Shown here: piece after piece, positions 23,083 through 31,356 of the stretch
Position numbering within the stretch: position 1 is the stretch's first letter
Layout: each line of letters opens with the position of its first letter
Source of the DNA: an uncultured Bacilli bacterium
Lineage (GTDB): Bacteria > Bacillota_I > Bacilli_A > RF39 > UBA660
Length of the DNA: 35,321 nucleotides
Direction of reading: 5' to 3'
Assembly: GCA_905236935.1 (NCBI GenBank)
Contig: CAJOQL010000082.1
Coordinates: 1 to 35,321, forward strand
Notes under the pieces: generated by a model
What the model saw: only the letters and a program-made list of their open reading frames with translations
The model's database searches: none
Told to the model about the DNA's origin: nothing
Translations under genes and position numbers: made by a program

Positions 23083-24327
23083 ATGAAGAGTCGTAGTAGA
23101 AAATATATAAGTTTTTTAGTGGGATTATTAATACTAGTATTATTTCTTTTGCTATTAAATCTATTAAATACTTTTAATAATAAAGGTGATTATTATAATA
23201 AAACCAGAAAAGAAAATAATATTAAGATAAATTACCCTTATTTTAAAAATAAAAAAATAAATGATTCAATAGAAAAGTATTATAAGAATATTAATAGTAA
23301 TCTATTTGATGAAATAAATTATGAAATTAATATAATTGATGGTTATAAGAGTATATTATTTTCTAAAAGTAAGGATAAAAAAGTTATTGATTATGATTAT
23401 CTAATTTATGATATAGATGGTAATTTAGTTAATATAGATAGTATTATAAATGATGAAAATAAACTAAAAGAATATTTAAAAATATATGCAGATAATAATA
23501 ATATAGTAATAGAAGATTATAATAATGCAAGGTACATTTATTTTTTAGAAAAAGACAATTTTGTAACTATTGTTATAACAAAAGAAAATGATACTATTAT
23601 GTTTAAACGTATGTTAGTTAATTATAATGAATTAAGTGATATATTAAAAATTGATTATAATAAAATTACTGATTATACTAAAAAATTAACTACTACCACT
23701 ACGACAACTACTACAAGAGTTATTACTCCAGATAAAGTAATATCATTTACATTTGATGATGGGCCTAGTAAATATACTTCATTAATTATGGATGTATTTG
23801 ATGAGTATGGGGCTAAAGCTACTTTTTTTGAAGTAGGATATATGATGAAAAGTAGAACAGATACAGTTAAAGAAGTATTAAATAGAGGATTTGAAATTGG
23901 CAATCATACAACTGATCATTCGAATTTAAATACTTTATCAGCAGAAAAAGTTAAAGAAAAAGTTTATGGCAATAATGACACATTCAAAGAAATAACTGGG
24001 TATGATTTTCCACTTCTAAGACCACCATATGGAAATGCAAAAGAATCTGTAAGAAATTTAATAGATGTACCTATTATTAAATGGAGTGTTGATTCAAGAG
24101 ACTGGGAAAGTCGTAATAAGGATAAAATTGTATCATTAGTAAAGTCACATACAAAAGGAGGAGATATTGTATTATTTCACGATTTGTATGAAAGTACTTA
24201 TGAAGCAATAAAAGAATTAGTTCCATATTATTATGAACAAGGATATACGATTGTATGTGTTAGTGAATTATTTAAAATTAATAATAAAACTTTAGAAAAT
24301 GGACATACATATTTTAGTGCTAAATAA
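23083..24327 (+). CDS. Membrane-anchored polysaccharide deacetylase (PdaC-like)
   Basis: A 414-residue protein. It has a signal anchor (YISFLVGLLILVLFLLLLNL), an N-terminal extracellular domain resembling the DUF3298/DUF4163 region of PdaC-type enzymes, a Thr-rich linker (LTTTTTTTTRV) and a NodB domain. NodB motifs: TFDDGP at 223-228, GNHTTDH (metal-binding His pair), RPPYGN, WSVDSRDW and IVLFHD. All five motifs are complete, so it should be an active deacetylase of peptidoglycan or another surface glycan. The ATG at 23083 follows AAGGTG; an in-frame TTG at 23056 overlaps a TATAAT element. It is flanked by terminators. Confidence 0.92.
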   Translation: MKSRSRKYISFLVGLLILVLFLLLLNLLNTFNNKGDYYNKTRKENNIKINYPYFKNKKINDSIEKYYKNINSNLFDEINYEINIIDGYKSILFSKSKDKKVIDYDYLIYDIDGNLVNIDSIINDENKLKEYLKIYADNNNIVIEDYNNARYIYFLEKDNFVTIVITKENDTIMFKRMLVNYNELSDILKIDYNKITDYTKKLTTTTTTTTTRVITPDKVISFTFDDGPSKYTSLIMDVFDEYGAKATFFEVGYMMKSRTDTVKEVLNRGFEIGNHTTDHSNLNTLSAEKVKEKVYGNNDTFKEITGYDFPLLRPPYGNAKESVRNLIDVPIIKWSVDSRDWESRNKDKIVSLVKSHTKGGDIVLFHDLYESTYEAIKELVPYYYEQGYTIVCVSELFKINNKTLENGHTYFSAK

Positions 24328-24348
24328 AGTATCTATAATAATAGTTAA

Positions 24349-24376
24349 GCAATCCTAGATAATAAGGATTGTTTTT
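24349..24376 (+). terminator. Terminator after deacetylase
   Basis: GCAATCCT (24349-24356) pairs with AGGATTG (24365-24371), one extra wobble pair at the base, then TTTTTAT. Confidence 0.8.
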
Positions 24377-24421
24377 ATGTGCAGTATAATTTTATTGCGA
24401 GAGCTATTTATTGTATTTCTA

Positions 24422-24450
24422 TTGAAAAGTGATATTAATTTTGTTATAAT
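24422..24450 (+). promoter_or_regulatory. Sigma-A promoter of the Tad-like cluster
   Basis: TTGAAA (24422-24427), 17 bases, TATAAT (24445-24450), with an extended -10 TGT. It precedes the first of four tightly spaced genes. Confidence 0.75.
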
Positions 24451-24476
24451 TTTAATTGATAATAGGAGGAATAAGA

Positions 24477-25289
24477 ATGGGAAATATAGCAATTTCATTG
24501 AAAAGATTTTTAGGAAATAAAAATACGGTAACAATTATAGGAGTTATTTTAGGTATTATTGTTCTTTATGTTGGTTATAGTTGGAGAGTAAAACAAGCAG
24601 TTGAACCACAAACTGTACCTTTTGCTAAAACAGAAATAGCAGGTAATACATTAATTACAAGAGAACAAGTTGGTAGTATTAAGGTTAGTAAAAGTATGGT
24701 AAATCAAACTCCTGAACTAGTTACAAGTCAAATGCAAGTAATAGGAAAATATGTGTCATATGATACTAAAATTCCTGCTGGAAGTTTATTTTATAGTTCT
24801 CAATTAATGGCAGCAGAACAAAGACCAAACTATATAACAGAAAATATTGAAAAATGTCATACATTATTTAGTTTACCAGTTACCCTACATTCAACATATG
24901 CTAATGCTATTATGCCAGATGATTATATTGATTTATTTGTATCTGGAACTGATGATAGAGGACTTGCAATTGTAGCAAAATTAATTGAAAGTATTAAGGT
25001 TCGTGATGTTAGAGATGCCAGAGGAATTTCTGTATTCTCATCTGCATCTACAGGAGATCCAGCTGAATTAATATTCTCTGTACCAAATGATATGTTTTTA
25101 CTTTTAACAAGAGCAAGATTAACTGGGGTATTTACAATTTTCCCTGTACCAAGAAATAAAGAATATACTGAAAATCATTCTGCAACTCAAGTTGCTAGTC
25201 AACAAATAATTGATTTAATTAATTCAAAAGCAAATTTAGAATATAGTGTATCATCTAGTGCGATAGATTTAGAGTGTCTAAATAGTTAA
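24477..25289 (+). CDS. CpaB/RcpC-like SAF-domain protein
   Basis: A 270-residue protein. After a short basic head there is one membrane segment (VTIIGVILGIIVLYVGYSW), then a SAF domain: VPFAKTEIAGNTLITREQVG through YDTKIPAGSLFYSSQL. The C-terminal part (LHSTYANAIMPDDYIDLFVS, then GISVFSSASTGDPAELIFSV) matches the RcpC/CpaB extension. In Tad pili CpaB assists at the outer membrane or wall; in this Gram-positive it would sit outside the membrane. AGGAGGA precedes the ATG at 24477. It is the first gene of the Tad-like unit, 16 bases before the ATPase. Confidence 0.82.
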   Translation: MGNIAISLKRFLGNKNTVTIIGVILGIIVLYVGYSWRVKQAVEPQTVPFAKTEIAGNTLITREQVGSIKVSKSMVNQTPELVTSQMQVIGKYVSYDTKIPAGSLFYSSQLMAAEQRPNYITENIEKCHTLFSLPVTLHSTYANAIMPDDYIDLFVSGTDDRGLAIVAKLIESIKVRDVRDARGISVFSSASTGDPAELIFSVPNDMFLLLTRARLTGVFTIFPVPRNKEYTENHSATQVASQQIIDLINSKANLEYSVSSSAIDLECLNS

Positions 25290-25305
25290 TTAAAAGGGGT
25301 ATTTT

Positions 25306-26412
25306 ATGAACGATAATTTATTTTCACAATTAGATTTTGGACCCTTAAAAGAATTTTTAGATGATGATAATGTAACAGATATTTCTTATAGTAATGGTGG
25401 TAATGTATATCTCAAAACGTTAGATAAAGGTGTATATAAAGTAGAAAGACCAGAAATTAATAATCCATTAATGGAAAAATTAGCATTTCAATGTTCTAAT
25501 GTTATGGGTAAAACATTTAATATGGCTCATCCATTCTTAGATGCTGAAAGTGCGGAGTTACGTTTAAATTTTATTCATGATTCAATATCAACTAATGGAA
25601 TAAGTTGTGTTATTCGTAAAACGCCAGCTAAAATACGTTTAAATAAAGCTAAACTATTAGACGAAAAGTATTGTAATCTTCAAATTCATGACTTTTTAAT
25701 GAAATGTGTAGAAGGACACTGCAATATAATTGTAGCTGGAGAAACTGGTTCAGGTAAAACTGAATTAGTAAAGTATTTAGCAAGTCATACGAAAGATAAT
25801 GAAAAAATAATAACTATAGAAGATACCTTAGAACTTCATTTAGATAGAATTTTCCCAATGAGAGATATTGTAGCAGTTAAAACTAATAATATTGCTTCTT
25901 ATTCTGATGTTTTAGTTACTTGTATGCGTCAAAACCCAAAGTGGATTTTACTATCTGAGGTTCGTTCAGCAGAAGCTGTTATGGCTGTTAGAAATTCAAT
26001 ATCATCTGGTCATAATATTTTATCAACTATTCATGCTGATAAAGCTTCAAGTATTCCAATGCGTATGTATTCACTTTTGGAAACTAATCAAGATGTAGGA
26101 CAATTTTTAGCAACTGTTCATAGATATGTTCAAATTGGAATATGTGTTAAAGGATATATGAGTAAAGCTTTAGGTAGATTTCAAAGAGAAATCATGGAAG
26201 TATGTGAGTTTTATGTAGATGAGAATAATAATCCATGTTCCAATATTATCTATCGTAAGACAGTTGAAGGTAAATTAACTTTAAAAAATCCTTCTAAATA
26301 TTTACTTGAATATTTAGAATTGCAAGGAGTAATACTTCCACAAGATACATTTAGATTAGGATATATTAATAATGGTGATAAAAACGATAAAATTGAAGTA
26401 GAAAGCAAATAA
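25306..26412 (+). CDS. tadA: TadA/CpaF-type secretion ATPase
   Basis: A 368-residue PilT/VirB11-family ATPase that powers pilus or secretion machines. Walker A is GETGSGKT at 145-152, the Asp box IEDTLEL is at 171-177, Walker B is WILLSEVRSAEA at 213-224, and STIHADKASSIPMRM carries the conserved His243. The RQNPKWILLSEVR stretch is typical of TadA rather than PilB. The N-terminal domain is short relative to full-length TadA (usually over 400). The ribosome binding site is AAAAGGGG. It forms one operon with CpaB-, TadB- and TadC-like genes. Confidence 0.9.
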   Translation: MNDNLFSQLDFGPLKEFLDDDNVTDISYSNGGNVYLKTLDKGVYKVERPEINNPLMEKLAFQCSNVMGKTFNMAHPFLDAESAELRLNFIHDSISTNGISCVIRKTPAKIRLNKAKLLDEKYCNLQIHDFLMKCVEGHCNIIVAGETGSGKTELVKYLASHTKDNEKIITIEDTLELHLDRIFPMRDIVAVKTNNIASYSDVLVTCMRQNPKWILLSEVRSAEAVMAVRNSISSGHNILSTIHADKASSIPMRMYSLLETNQDVGQFLATVHRYVQIGICVKGYMSKALGRFQREIMEVCEFYVDENNNPCSNIIYRKTVEGKLTLKNPSKYLLEYLELQGVILPQDTFRLGYINNGDKNDKIEVESK

Positions 26413-26428
26413 GAAAGGAGCATTTAAT

Positions 26429-27322
26429 ATGGAATTAGTATTACTTATATTAATTGCGGTATTTGTAATTTTATATCGTAAAAATGCAGGTGGTAATGTT
26501 TATGAATTTATTACCAAAGAAATAGGTAATTTGTATGACCGTTATGCTCCTTATACATTTAAAACTGTAAGAGAAAAATCTATTCAATTAGGGGAAGAGT
26601 ATACAGCAAAAGAATATGTAGTTCAAGTTGTTATATTTAGCATTGCTGGAGCTGGAATTGCTTATCTTTATTTTTACAATATAATTTGGGCAATTTTTTA
26701 TGCTTTAGTAGCGGTAGCATTTATTCCGTATTTAGCTTATTTAAGATGTCAAAGAATTTATAGTGAATTTATATTTGAACAAATTCAAGTATATACTACG
26801 AATGTTATTATGGAATTTAATACAACACAGAGTTTTGTAAAGGCTCTTGAAGGAGTTAGAGATTCTGGAGTATTAGAAGATCCTGTTCTAAGTGATGTAA
26901 ATAAGATGATTAAAATGAGTTATTATAATGGTACGGTTGAAGAATCAATTGATTTTTTCAATAAAAAATATCCTTATTATATGGTAAAAAATATGCATCA
27001 ATTATTCTTACAAATTACAAAGGAAGGATCTAAGGATTCTGGTGAATCTTTAGAAAATATGCTATTAGATATCGATATGCTAGTTGAAGGAGTATATCGT
27101 GATAAAATGGATCGTGCAGCGTTTCATAAAAAGTTTATTACCTTTGGTTTAGCTCTTTACTTATTAGTTATGCTTACTCAGTTTTTACTTGGACGTGATA
27201 ATTATATTAAAATGATAGACGAATGGTATGTAAAATTAATCTTACATGCAATCATTATATTAAATTCTTTCTTCTTAATTGATGGAGAAAAATACTATAA
27301 TGAGAATACTGGAGGTGAATAA
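26429..27322 (+). CDS. tadB: TadB-like T2SS-F platform protein
   Basis: A 297-residue inner-membrane platform protein. Membrane segments lie near residues 67-103 (VVQVVIFSIAGAGIAYLYFY and AIFYALVAVAFIPYLAYL) and at the C-terminus (LALYLLVMLTQFLLG, ILHAIIILNSFFLI). Between them is a cytoplasmic helical T2SS-F-like domain with the pattern FVKALEGVRDSGVLEDPVLS. AAAGGAG precedes the ATG. Directly after the ATPase and two bases before the next platform gene, it fits TadB. The family is weakly conserved, so B versus C is assigned mainly by order. Confidence 0.78.
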   Translation: MELVLLILIAVFVILYRKNAGGNVYEFITKEIGNLYDRYAPYTFKTVREKSIQLGEEYTAKEYVVQVVIFSIAGAGIAYLYFYNIIWAIFYALVAVAFIPYLAYLRCQRIYSEFIFEQIQVYTTNVIMEFNTTQSFVKALEGVRDSGVLEDPVLSDVNKMIKMSYYNGTVEESIDFFNKKYPYYMVKNMHQLFLQITKEGSKDSGESLENMLLDIDMLVEGVYRDKMDRAAFHKKFITFGLALYLLVMLTQFLLGRDNYIKMIDEWYVKLILHAIIILNSFFLIDGEKYYNENTGGE

Positions 27323-27324
27323 TA

Positions 27325-28116
27325 ATGTTTGTTGAGGTTATTATTCTAGGATTAGTTTTATTCTTTATATTACAATATAATGGTAGTTTAAGTGTTAATA
27401 AATTTGTTAATGATTATCAAGATATATTTATGCATTTAAAAGAAGATGATTTTGATTTTTATGCTAAGGCTAAATATGGTGATTCAATTGATCTTCAAGC
27501 TTTATTTAATATAAGACTTAGAAATGGTATGATTACAATCTTAGTTATGATGATTGTATTTATTGCGGATTTAAATTATTTAAATATTATATTTGCTATA
27601 TTAGCTGGTTATGGAGTTTATAAATTATCTTATTTACAATTAAAGAGACATTATAAAACTCATTTACATGAAATTGATATATTGCTTCCATATTACTTAA
27701 AAAACTTAGAAATATTAGTTCAACATTATACAGTACCAGTAGCACTTGGAAAATCAATTAGTGAGGCACCAGAGATTTTTAAAACAGGTTTAAAGGAACT
27801 TATTGAGAAAATAAATGCTGGAGATAGTTCAATTGAACCTTATATGGCATTTGCAAGAGATTATCCTGTAAGAGATTCAATGCGTATGATGAGACTTTTA
27901 TATCGTTTAAGTTTAGGAAGTCAAGAAAGAAAACAAGAACAGTTATTAACTTTTTCAAGAAATATTTCAAATTTACAACAAAAAGCAAGAGATTCAAGAT
28001 ATAAAGATAGATTAGATAAAATGGAAAGTAAAACTATGGTTATGCTTGTTTGTACTGGAGCTGGAATTATGATTTTATTAGTCGTATCTATATTAATGAT
28101 GTTTACAACAACTTAA
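27325..28116 (+). CDS. tadC: TadC-like T2SS-F platform protein
   Basis: A 263-residue platform protein. It has an N-terminal membrane segment, a pair near residues 70-105 (ILVMMIVFIADLNYLNIIF), a cytoplasmic T2SS-F-like domain (YLKNLEILVQHYTVPVALGK), and a C-terminal hydrophobic pair (MVMLVCTGAGIMILLVVSIL). GGAGGTG precedes the ATG and the gene starts two bases after the tadB stop. The stop lies within a terminator hairpin, so the unit ends here. No pilin, TadE/F or prepilin peptidase follows. Confidence 0.78.
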   Translation: MFVEVIILGLVLFFILQYNGSLSVNKFVNDYQDIFMHLKEDDFDFYAKAKYGDSIDLQALFNIRLRNGMITILVMMIVFIADLNYLNIIFAILAGYGVYKLSYLQLKRHYKTHLHEIDILLPYYLKNLEILVQHYTVPVALGKSISEAPEIFKTGLKELIEKINAGDSSIEPYMAFARDYPVRDSMRMMRLLYRLSLGSQERKQEQLLTFSRNISNLQQKARDSRYKDRLDKMESKTMVMLVCTGAGIMILLVVSILMMFTTT

Positions 28117-28129
28117 AAAGTTGTTTTTT
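28107..28129 (+). terminator. Terminator of the Tad-like cluster
   Basis: AACAACTT (28107-28114), loop AAA, AAGTTGTT (28118-28125), then T run. The tadC stop TAA is within it. Confidence 0.85.
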
Positions 28130-28130
28130 C

Positions 28131-28158
28131 TTTACATTTTTTTAAAAATATTTATAAT
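28131..28158 (+). promoter_or_regulatory. Sigma-A promoter
   Basis: TTTACA (28131-28136), 16 bases, TATAAT (28153-28158), directly behind the Tad terminator and ahead of the TPR-like gene. Confidence 0.65.
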
Positions 28159-28183
28159 AATTAATAGTTTGGGGATTGTTAAT

Positions 28184-29104
28184 ATGAGTGAAATAAATGA
28201 TTATTTGCAAATATTGAGTGATAAATTTAAAAATAAAGAATCTTTTATTGAGTTAGTAAGACCGATGATTAAAGAAGATGAAGAAAAGTTAATTTCTCAA
28301 ATTAATATGAATTATCCTAATTTAGCATATAAAAAAGTGGGGACTATATTACCTCAAGTAATTATTTTTTCTAATAATATATCTTCTAAGAATACTTATA
28401 TGACAGCATATATTAGATTTAATGAAGTATTTTATAATGGAGAGTTTGATAAATGTTTAGATGAATTAGAAATATTAATATCAAGATTTGGAGATAAATA
28501 TTTTTCATCATATTTATATAAAAAAATAGCTATATTGTTTAATATTTTAAATAATAAAAGTGAAAGTGATAAATTTAATCATATAAGTCTACTTTTATTA
28601 GAAAATTATTTAAGTAAACGAGAATATGATGATATTTATTATGATTTTTTAGATTTAATAACTAGATTAATTAGAGAAGATCAGGTTTCATATGTAATAC
28701 CTAAAAATATTAAAGAGTCTATATTAAAAAAACTAGCATATATTTTAGAATTTAAATATTATATAATTCAAGATAAAGTAATTATTGAAAGAAAAAAATA
28801 TTCTTCTGTAGCAATTAGTTTTAATAATTTACGTCAAAAAATAAATAAAAAATATAATGAAGAAAAATTTGAAACTTGTATTTCTTGTATTAAAGAATAT
28901 TTATTACTTACTAATATTAATCCTTTAAATAGAGCCAGTCTATATCATAAATTAGGTCTTTGTTATGAAAAAATTGGTGAATCTAATTTAGCTTTAGAAA
29001 TATTTGATATTGCAAACTTATTTAAATTTTCATTAAGTAATAATTTAAATGAGGATAATAAAAAAACAAATACGGATAATATGCCATTTTCATTACATCT
29101 TTAG
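28184..29104 (+). CDS. TPR-like helical protein, unknown function
   Basis: A 306-residue soluble helical protein. The clearest repeat is near the C-terminus: NPLNRASLYHKLGLCYEKIG followed by ESNLALEIFDIANLF, a TPR-type helix pair. An earlier stretch (FNEVFYNGEFDKCLDELEIL) may be another. No HTH is evident. The start was set at the ATG at 28184, behind TTGGGGA, because upstream codons overlap the promoter. It has its own promoter after the Tad terminator, so cotranscription with the Tad cluster is not expected even though it is adjacent. TPR proteins commonly scaffold complexes. Confidence 0.7.
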   Translation: MSEINDYLQILSDKFKNKESFIELVRPMIKEDEEKLISQINMNYPNLAYKKVGTILPQVIIFSNNISSKNTYMTAYIRFNEVFYNGEFDKCLDELEILISRFGDKYFSSYLYKKIAILFNILNNKSESDKFNHISLLLLENYLSKREYDDIYYDFLDLITRLIREDQVSYVIPKNIKESILKKLAYILEFKYYIIQDKVIIERKKYSSVAISFNNLRQKINKKYNEEKFETCISCIKEYLLLTNINPLNRASLYHKLGLCYEKIGESNLALEIFDIANLFKFSLSNNLNEDNKKTNTDNMPFSLHL

Positions 29105-29188
29105 TAAAATAATTAATTAACAAAACGTTATCATTTAATGCATTGATTAAAAATATAAAGTTTAATCCATTATAATAATGGTGATATT

Positions 29189-29842
29189 ATGGAACTATTA
29201 ATTACGGCTTTTAGAACAGTATTCTTTTATTTTTTTGTTACACTAGCATATCGTTTAATGGGAAAAAGAGAAGTGGGACAATTAGGCGTAATAGATTTAA
29301 TAGTATCAATATTAATTGCAGAATTAGTTGCTATAAGTATAGAAAATATTGATAAATCTATTTTTATTACAATTATTCCTATATCCTTATTAGTAATAGT
29401 TGAAATGATTTTAGCTTTTATTACTTTAAAATCTAGAAGAATTAGAACTATGCTTGCTGGGAAACCTAGTATAATAATAAATCATGGAGTTATAAATTAT
29501 AAAGAAATGGTTAAGCAAAGATATAGTTTAGATGATTTATTAATTAGTATAAGAAGTAATGGTATTAAATCTTTAGAAGAGATAGAATATGCATTTTTAG
29601 AAACTAATGGTAAACTTAGTATTTTTAAATATAATATATTAAAAACCAATTCATCATATCCAATTGCTCTTATTATTGATGGTACTATTCAAAGTAAAAC
29701 TTTAAAGGAAATTAGAAAAAGTAAATTATGGTTAAATATGTATTTAAAAAAACAAAATGTAGATGTTAAAGATGTATTTTATGCCTTTTATAAAAGTAAA
29801 AAAATATATTTAATAAAAAAGAATGAAATTGTAAATGTATAA
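29189..29842 (+). CDS. YetF/DUF421 family membrane protein
   Basis: A 217-residue protein. Three N-terminal membrane segments are followed by a conserved cytoplasmic domain with RLMGKREVGQLGVIDLIVSI, TLKSRRIRTMLAGKPSIIIN, RYSLDDLLISIRSNGIKSLE and IEYAFLETNGKLSIF. These are all core features of DUF421/YetF. In spore formers, DUF421-containing proteins are linked to the spore inner membrane and heat resistance, but other members have no assigned role. The ribosome binding site is GGTGAT. TATAAT lies at 29171-29176 without a matching -35. A cre-like 14-mer with two mismatches lies at 29120-29133. Confidence 0.9.
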   Translation: MELLITAFRTVFFYFFVTLAYRLMGKREVGQLGVIDLIVSILIAELVAISIENIDKSIFITIIPISLLVIVEMILAFITLKSRRIRTMLAGKPSIIINHGVINYKEMVKQRYSLDDLLISIRSNGIKSLEEIEYAFLETNGKLSIFKYNILKTNSSYPIALIIDGTIQSKTLKEIRKSKLWLNMYLKKQNVDVKDVFYAFYKSKKIYLIKKNEIVNV

Positions 29843-29847
29843 AATGC

Positions 29848-29892
29848 TGTAAACTTACAAATAATTTACAAAATAATCTAGTAAAGTTTACA
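29848..29892. repeat. Inverted and palindromic TGTAAA repeats
   Basis: TGTAAACTT (29848-29856) and AAGTTTACA (29884-29892) are exact complements 27 bases apart. In addition TGTAAACTTACA (29848-29859) is itself a perfect palindrome, and TTTACA occurs again at 29865-29870. This clustering just before the pair of CPBP-type genes suggests an operator with several half sites. Confidence 0.5.
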
Positions 29893-29929
29893 TGCTTGCT
29901 TTATAATATTTATTGTAGGTGTAAATATT

Positions 29930-30613
29930 ATGAAAGAATTTTTTATCAATTTTGTTAAATTATTTTTAAGTATTTTAATAGTAGTTTTTATTGAAGAATA
30001 TTTCTTTAAAACCTTAGATTTTATTGGAATAACACTTGATAATAATACCTTTATAAGAGTTATAATATACCTTATTGAATTTGTTCTAATATTTATTATC
30101 TATAATGCAGAAATTAAAAGTGCATTTAGTAAGTATCAAAGTAAACTTGGAAGTAATTTACTTTACACTTTAATTTCTTATATTGTTATATTTATAGCTA
30201 TGATGATAGCCAATTATATTATTAAGCTTGTTGCTAATAATATAAATATGAATTATACAGGATTAAATTTTATAAATATCTTTAATGAATCATTTGATTT
30301 TAATCTAATAGTTAAATTAATGGTTGATATGATAATAATTCCTTTTGTTAAAGTAACAATATTTGTTTTAGGAGTAAATAATTTAATTTGTAGTAAGGCT
30401 GGGGGAATAATATCTGGTTTATCTTATGCTATATATGAAGGATTATTAATTGGTGGAGAAGTTGGTTATGTTTTTATAAATGTAATAGATGAATTTATAT
30501 TATTTGTTTTATTATCATTTATTTATAAAAAGAACTCTAATATTGCATTTAGTATAATAACATTTATATTTTATGAATTATTTTCTGCACTTATAGCAGC
30601 TAAATTATTATAA
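29930..30613 (+). CDS. Inactive paralog of CPBP membrane protease
   Basis: A 227-residue polytopic membrane protein. It aligns by eye with the CPBP protease encoded immediately downstream: the EFVLIFIIYN region, the IIPFVKVTIF segment against LAPIVEEGIF, and the ISGL segment. The catalytic Glu-Glu is replaced by Lys141-Val142, the Arg of the same motif by Val, the first conserved His by Glu170, and the second His region has no His. It should therefore be a non-catalytic relative, perhaps a partner or regulator. A PrsW-type protein was considered but the Glu motif is missing too. The start follows TAGGTGT. It is separated by 11 bases from the active gene. Confidence 0.65.
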   Translation: MKEFFINFVKLFLSILIVVFIEEYFFKTLDFIGITLDNNTFIRVIIYLIEFVLIFIIYNAEIKSAFSKYQSKLGSNLLYTLISYIVIFIAMMIANYIIKLVANNINMNYTGLNFINIFNESFDFNLIVKLMVDMIIIPFVKVTIFVLGVNNLICSKAGGIISGLSYAIYEGLLIGGEVGYVFINVIDEFILFVLLSFIYKKNSNIAFSIITFIFYELFSALIAAKLL

Positions 30614-30624
30614 AGGAGTTAAGC

Positions 30625-31320
30625 ATGAGAAAAAGAAATTTTATTAAATTTATTATTGTATTTTTAATGTTTTTCTTAGGTGGAACAGCAATAAGTATTC
30701 TTTTAATTAGTATCGGAATAAAACCTAAGTTATTTGATGCTAAAGATTTAAATTATTACGAATGTTTAATAGAACTTATTTATGCTTTAGTAATATATGT
30801 CCTGTATCGATGTTATTTTAGAGCAGACTTTAAAGAACTTAAAAGTGGTTTTAAAAGTTATATATCAGATATATTAAAATACTTTGCTTTATTTATGGCT
30901 GTAAAGATTGTATCATCTTTAGTTACAACAATTTTAGGATTTATAGTAGGTGTAGAAATTGGTGAAAGTGAAAATCAAAATATTATTATTAATTTAACAT
31001 CTGCTGCACCAATTATAATGGTAATATCAGCTTCTATTTTAGCACCAATTGTAGAAGAGGGAATATTTAGATTATCATTAAGAAAGATTATTAATAATAA
31101 ATATTTATTTATAATAATATCAGGGTTAGTATTTGGGTTTATGCATGTTTTTCCTACTGATTTAAGTTTAACAGTAGCGTTAATATATTCAGTTGTTTAC
31201 GTTACTATGGGAGTATATTTAGCTTATGTTTATGTAGAAACTGATAATATATGGATACCTATTATTGTCCATGCTTTAAATAATTTTATAGGTATGATAG
31301 CAATAATTGCAATAGGATAG
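30625..31320 (+). CDS. CPBP (CAAX/bacteriocin-processing) membrane protease
   Basis: A 231-residue polytopic protein of the Abi/CPBP metalloprotease family. Motif 1 is APIVEEGIFR with Glu144, Glu145 and Arg149, motif 2 is GFMHVF with His174, and motif 3 is PIIVHALNNF with His216 and Asn220. All catalytic positions are present. Members process prenylated or peptide substrates, or give bacteriocin self-immunity; no bacteriocin gene is next to it here. AAAGGAG precedes the ATG. It forms a probable operon with the inactive paralog upstream and a small membrane protein downstream. Confidence 0.9.
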   Translation: MRKRNFIKFIIVFLMFFLGGTAISILLISIGIKPKLFDAKDLNYYECLIELIYALVIYVLYRCYFRADFKELKSGFKSYISDILKYFALFMAVKIVSSLVTTILGFIVGVEIGESENQNIIINLTSAAPIIMVISASILAPIVEEGIFRLSLRKIINNKYLFIIISGLVFGFMHVFPTDLSLTVALIYSVVYVTMGVYLAYVYVETDNIWIPIIVHALNNFIGMIAIIAIG

Positions 31321-31356
31321 GTTTTGGAATTATAATAGAAGGATGTTGAAGGAAAT

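Noticed and set aside
29120..29133. CcpA cre-like site before the yetF-like gene
   Set aside because: Only the right half and centre match; the left TG is missing and there is no catabolic gene downstream.
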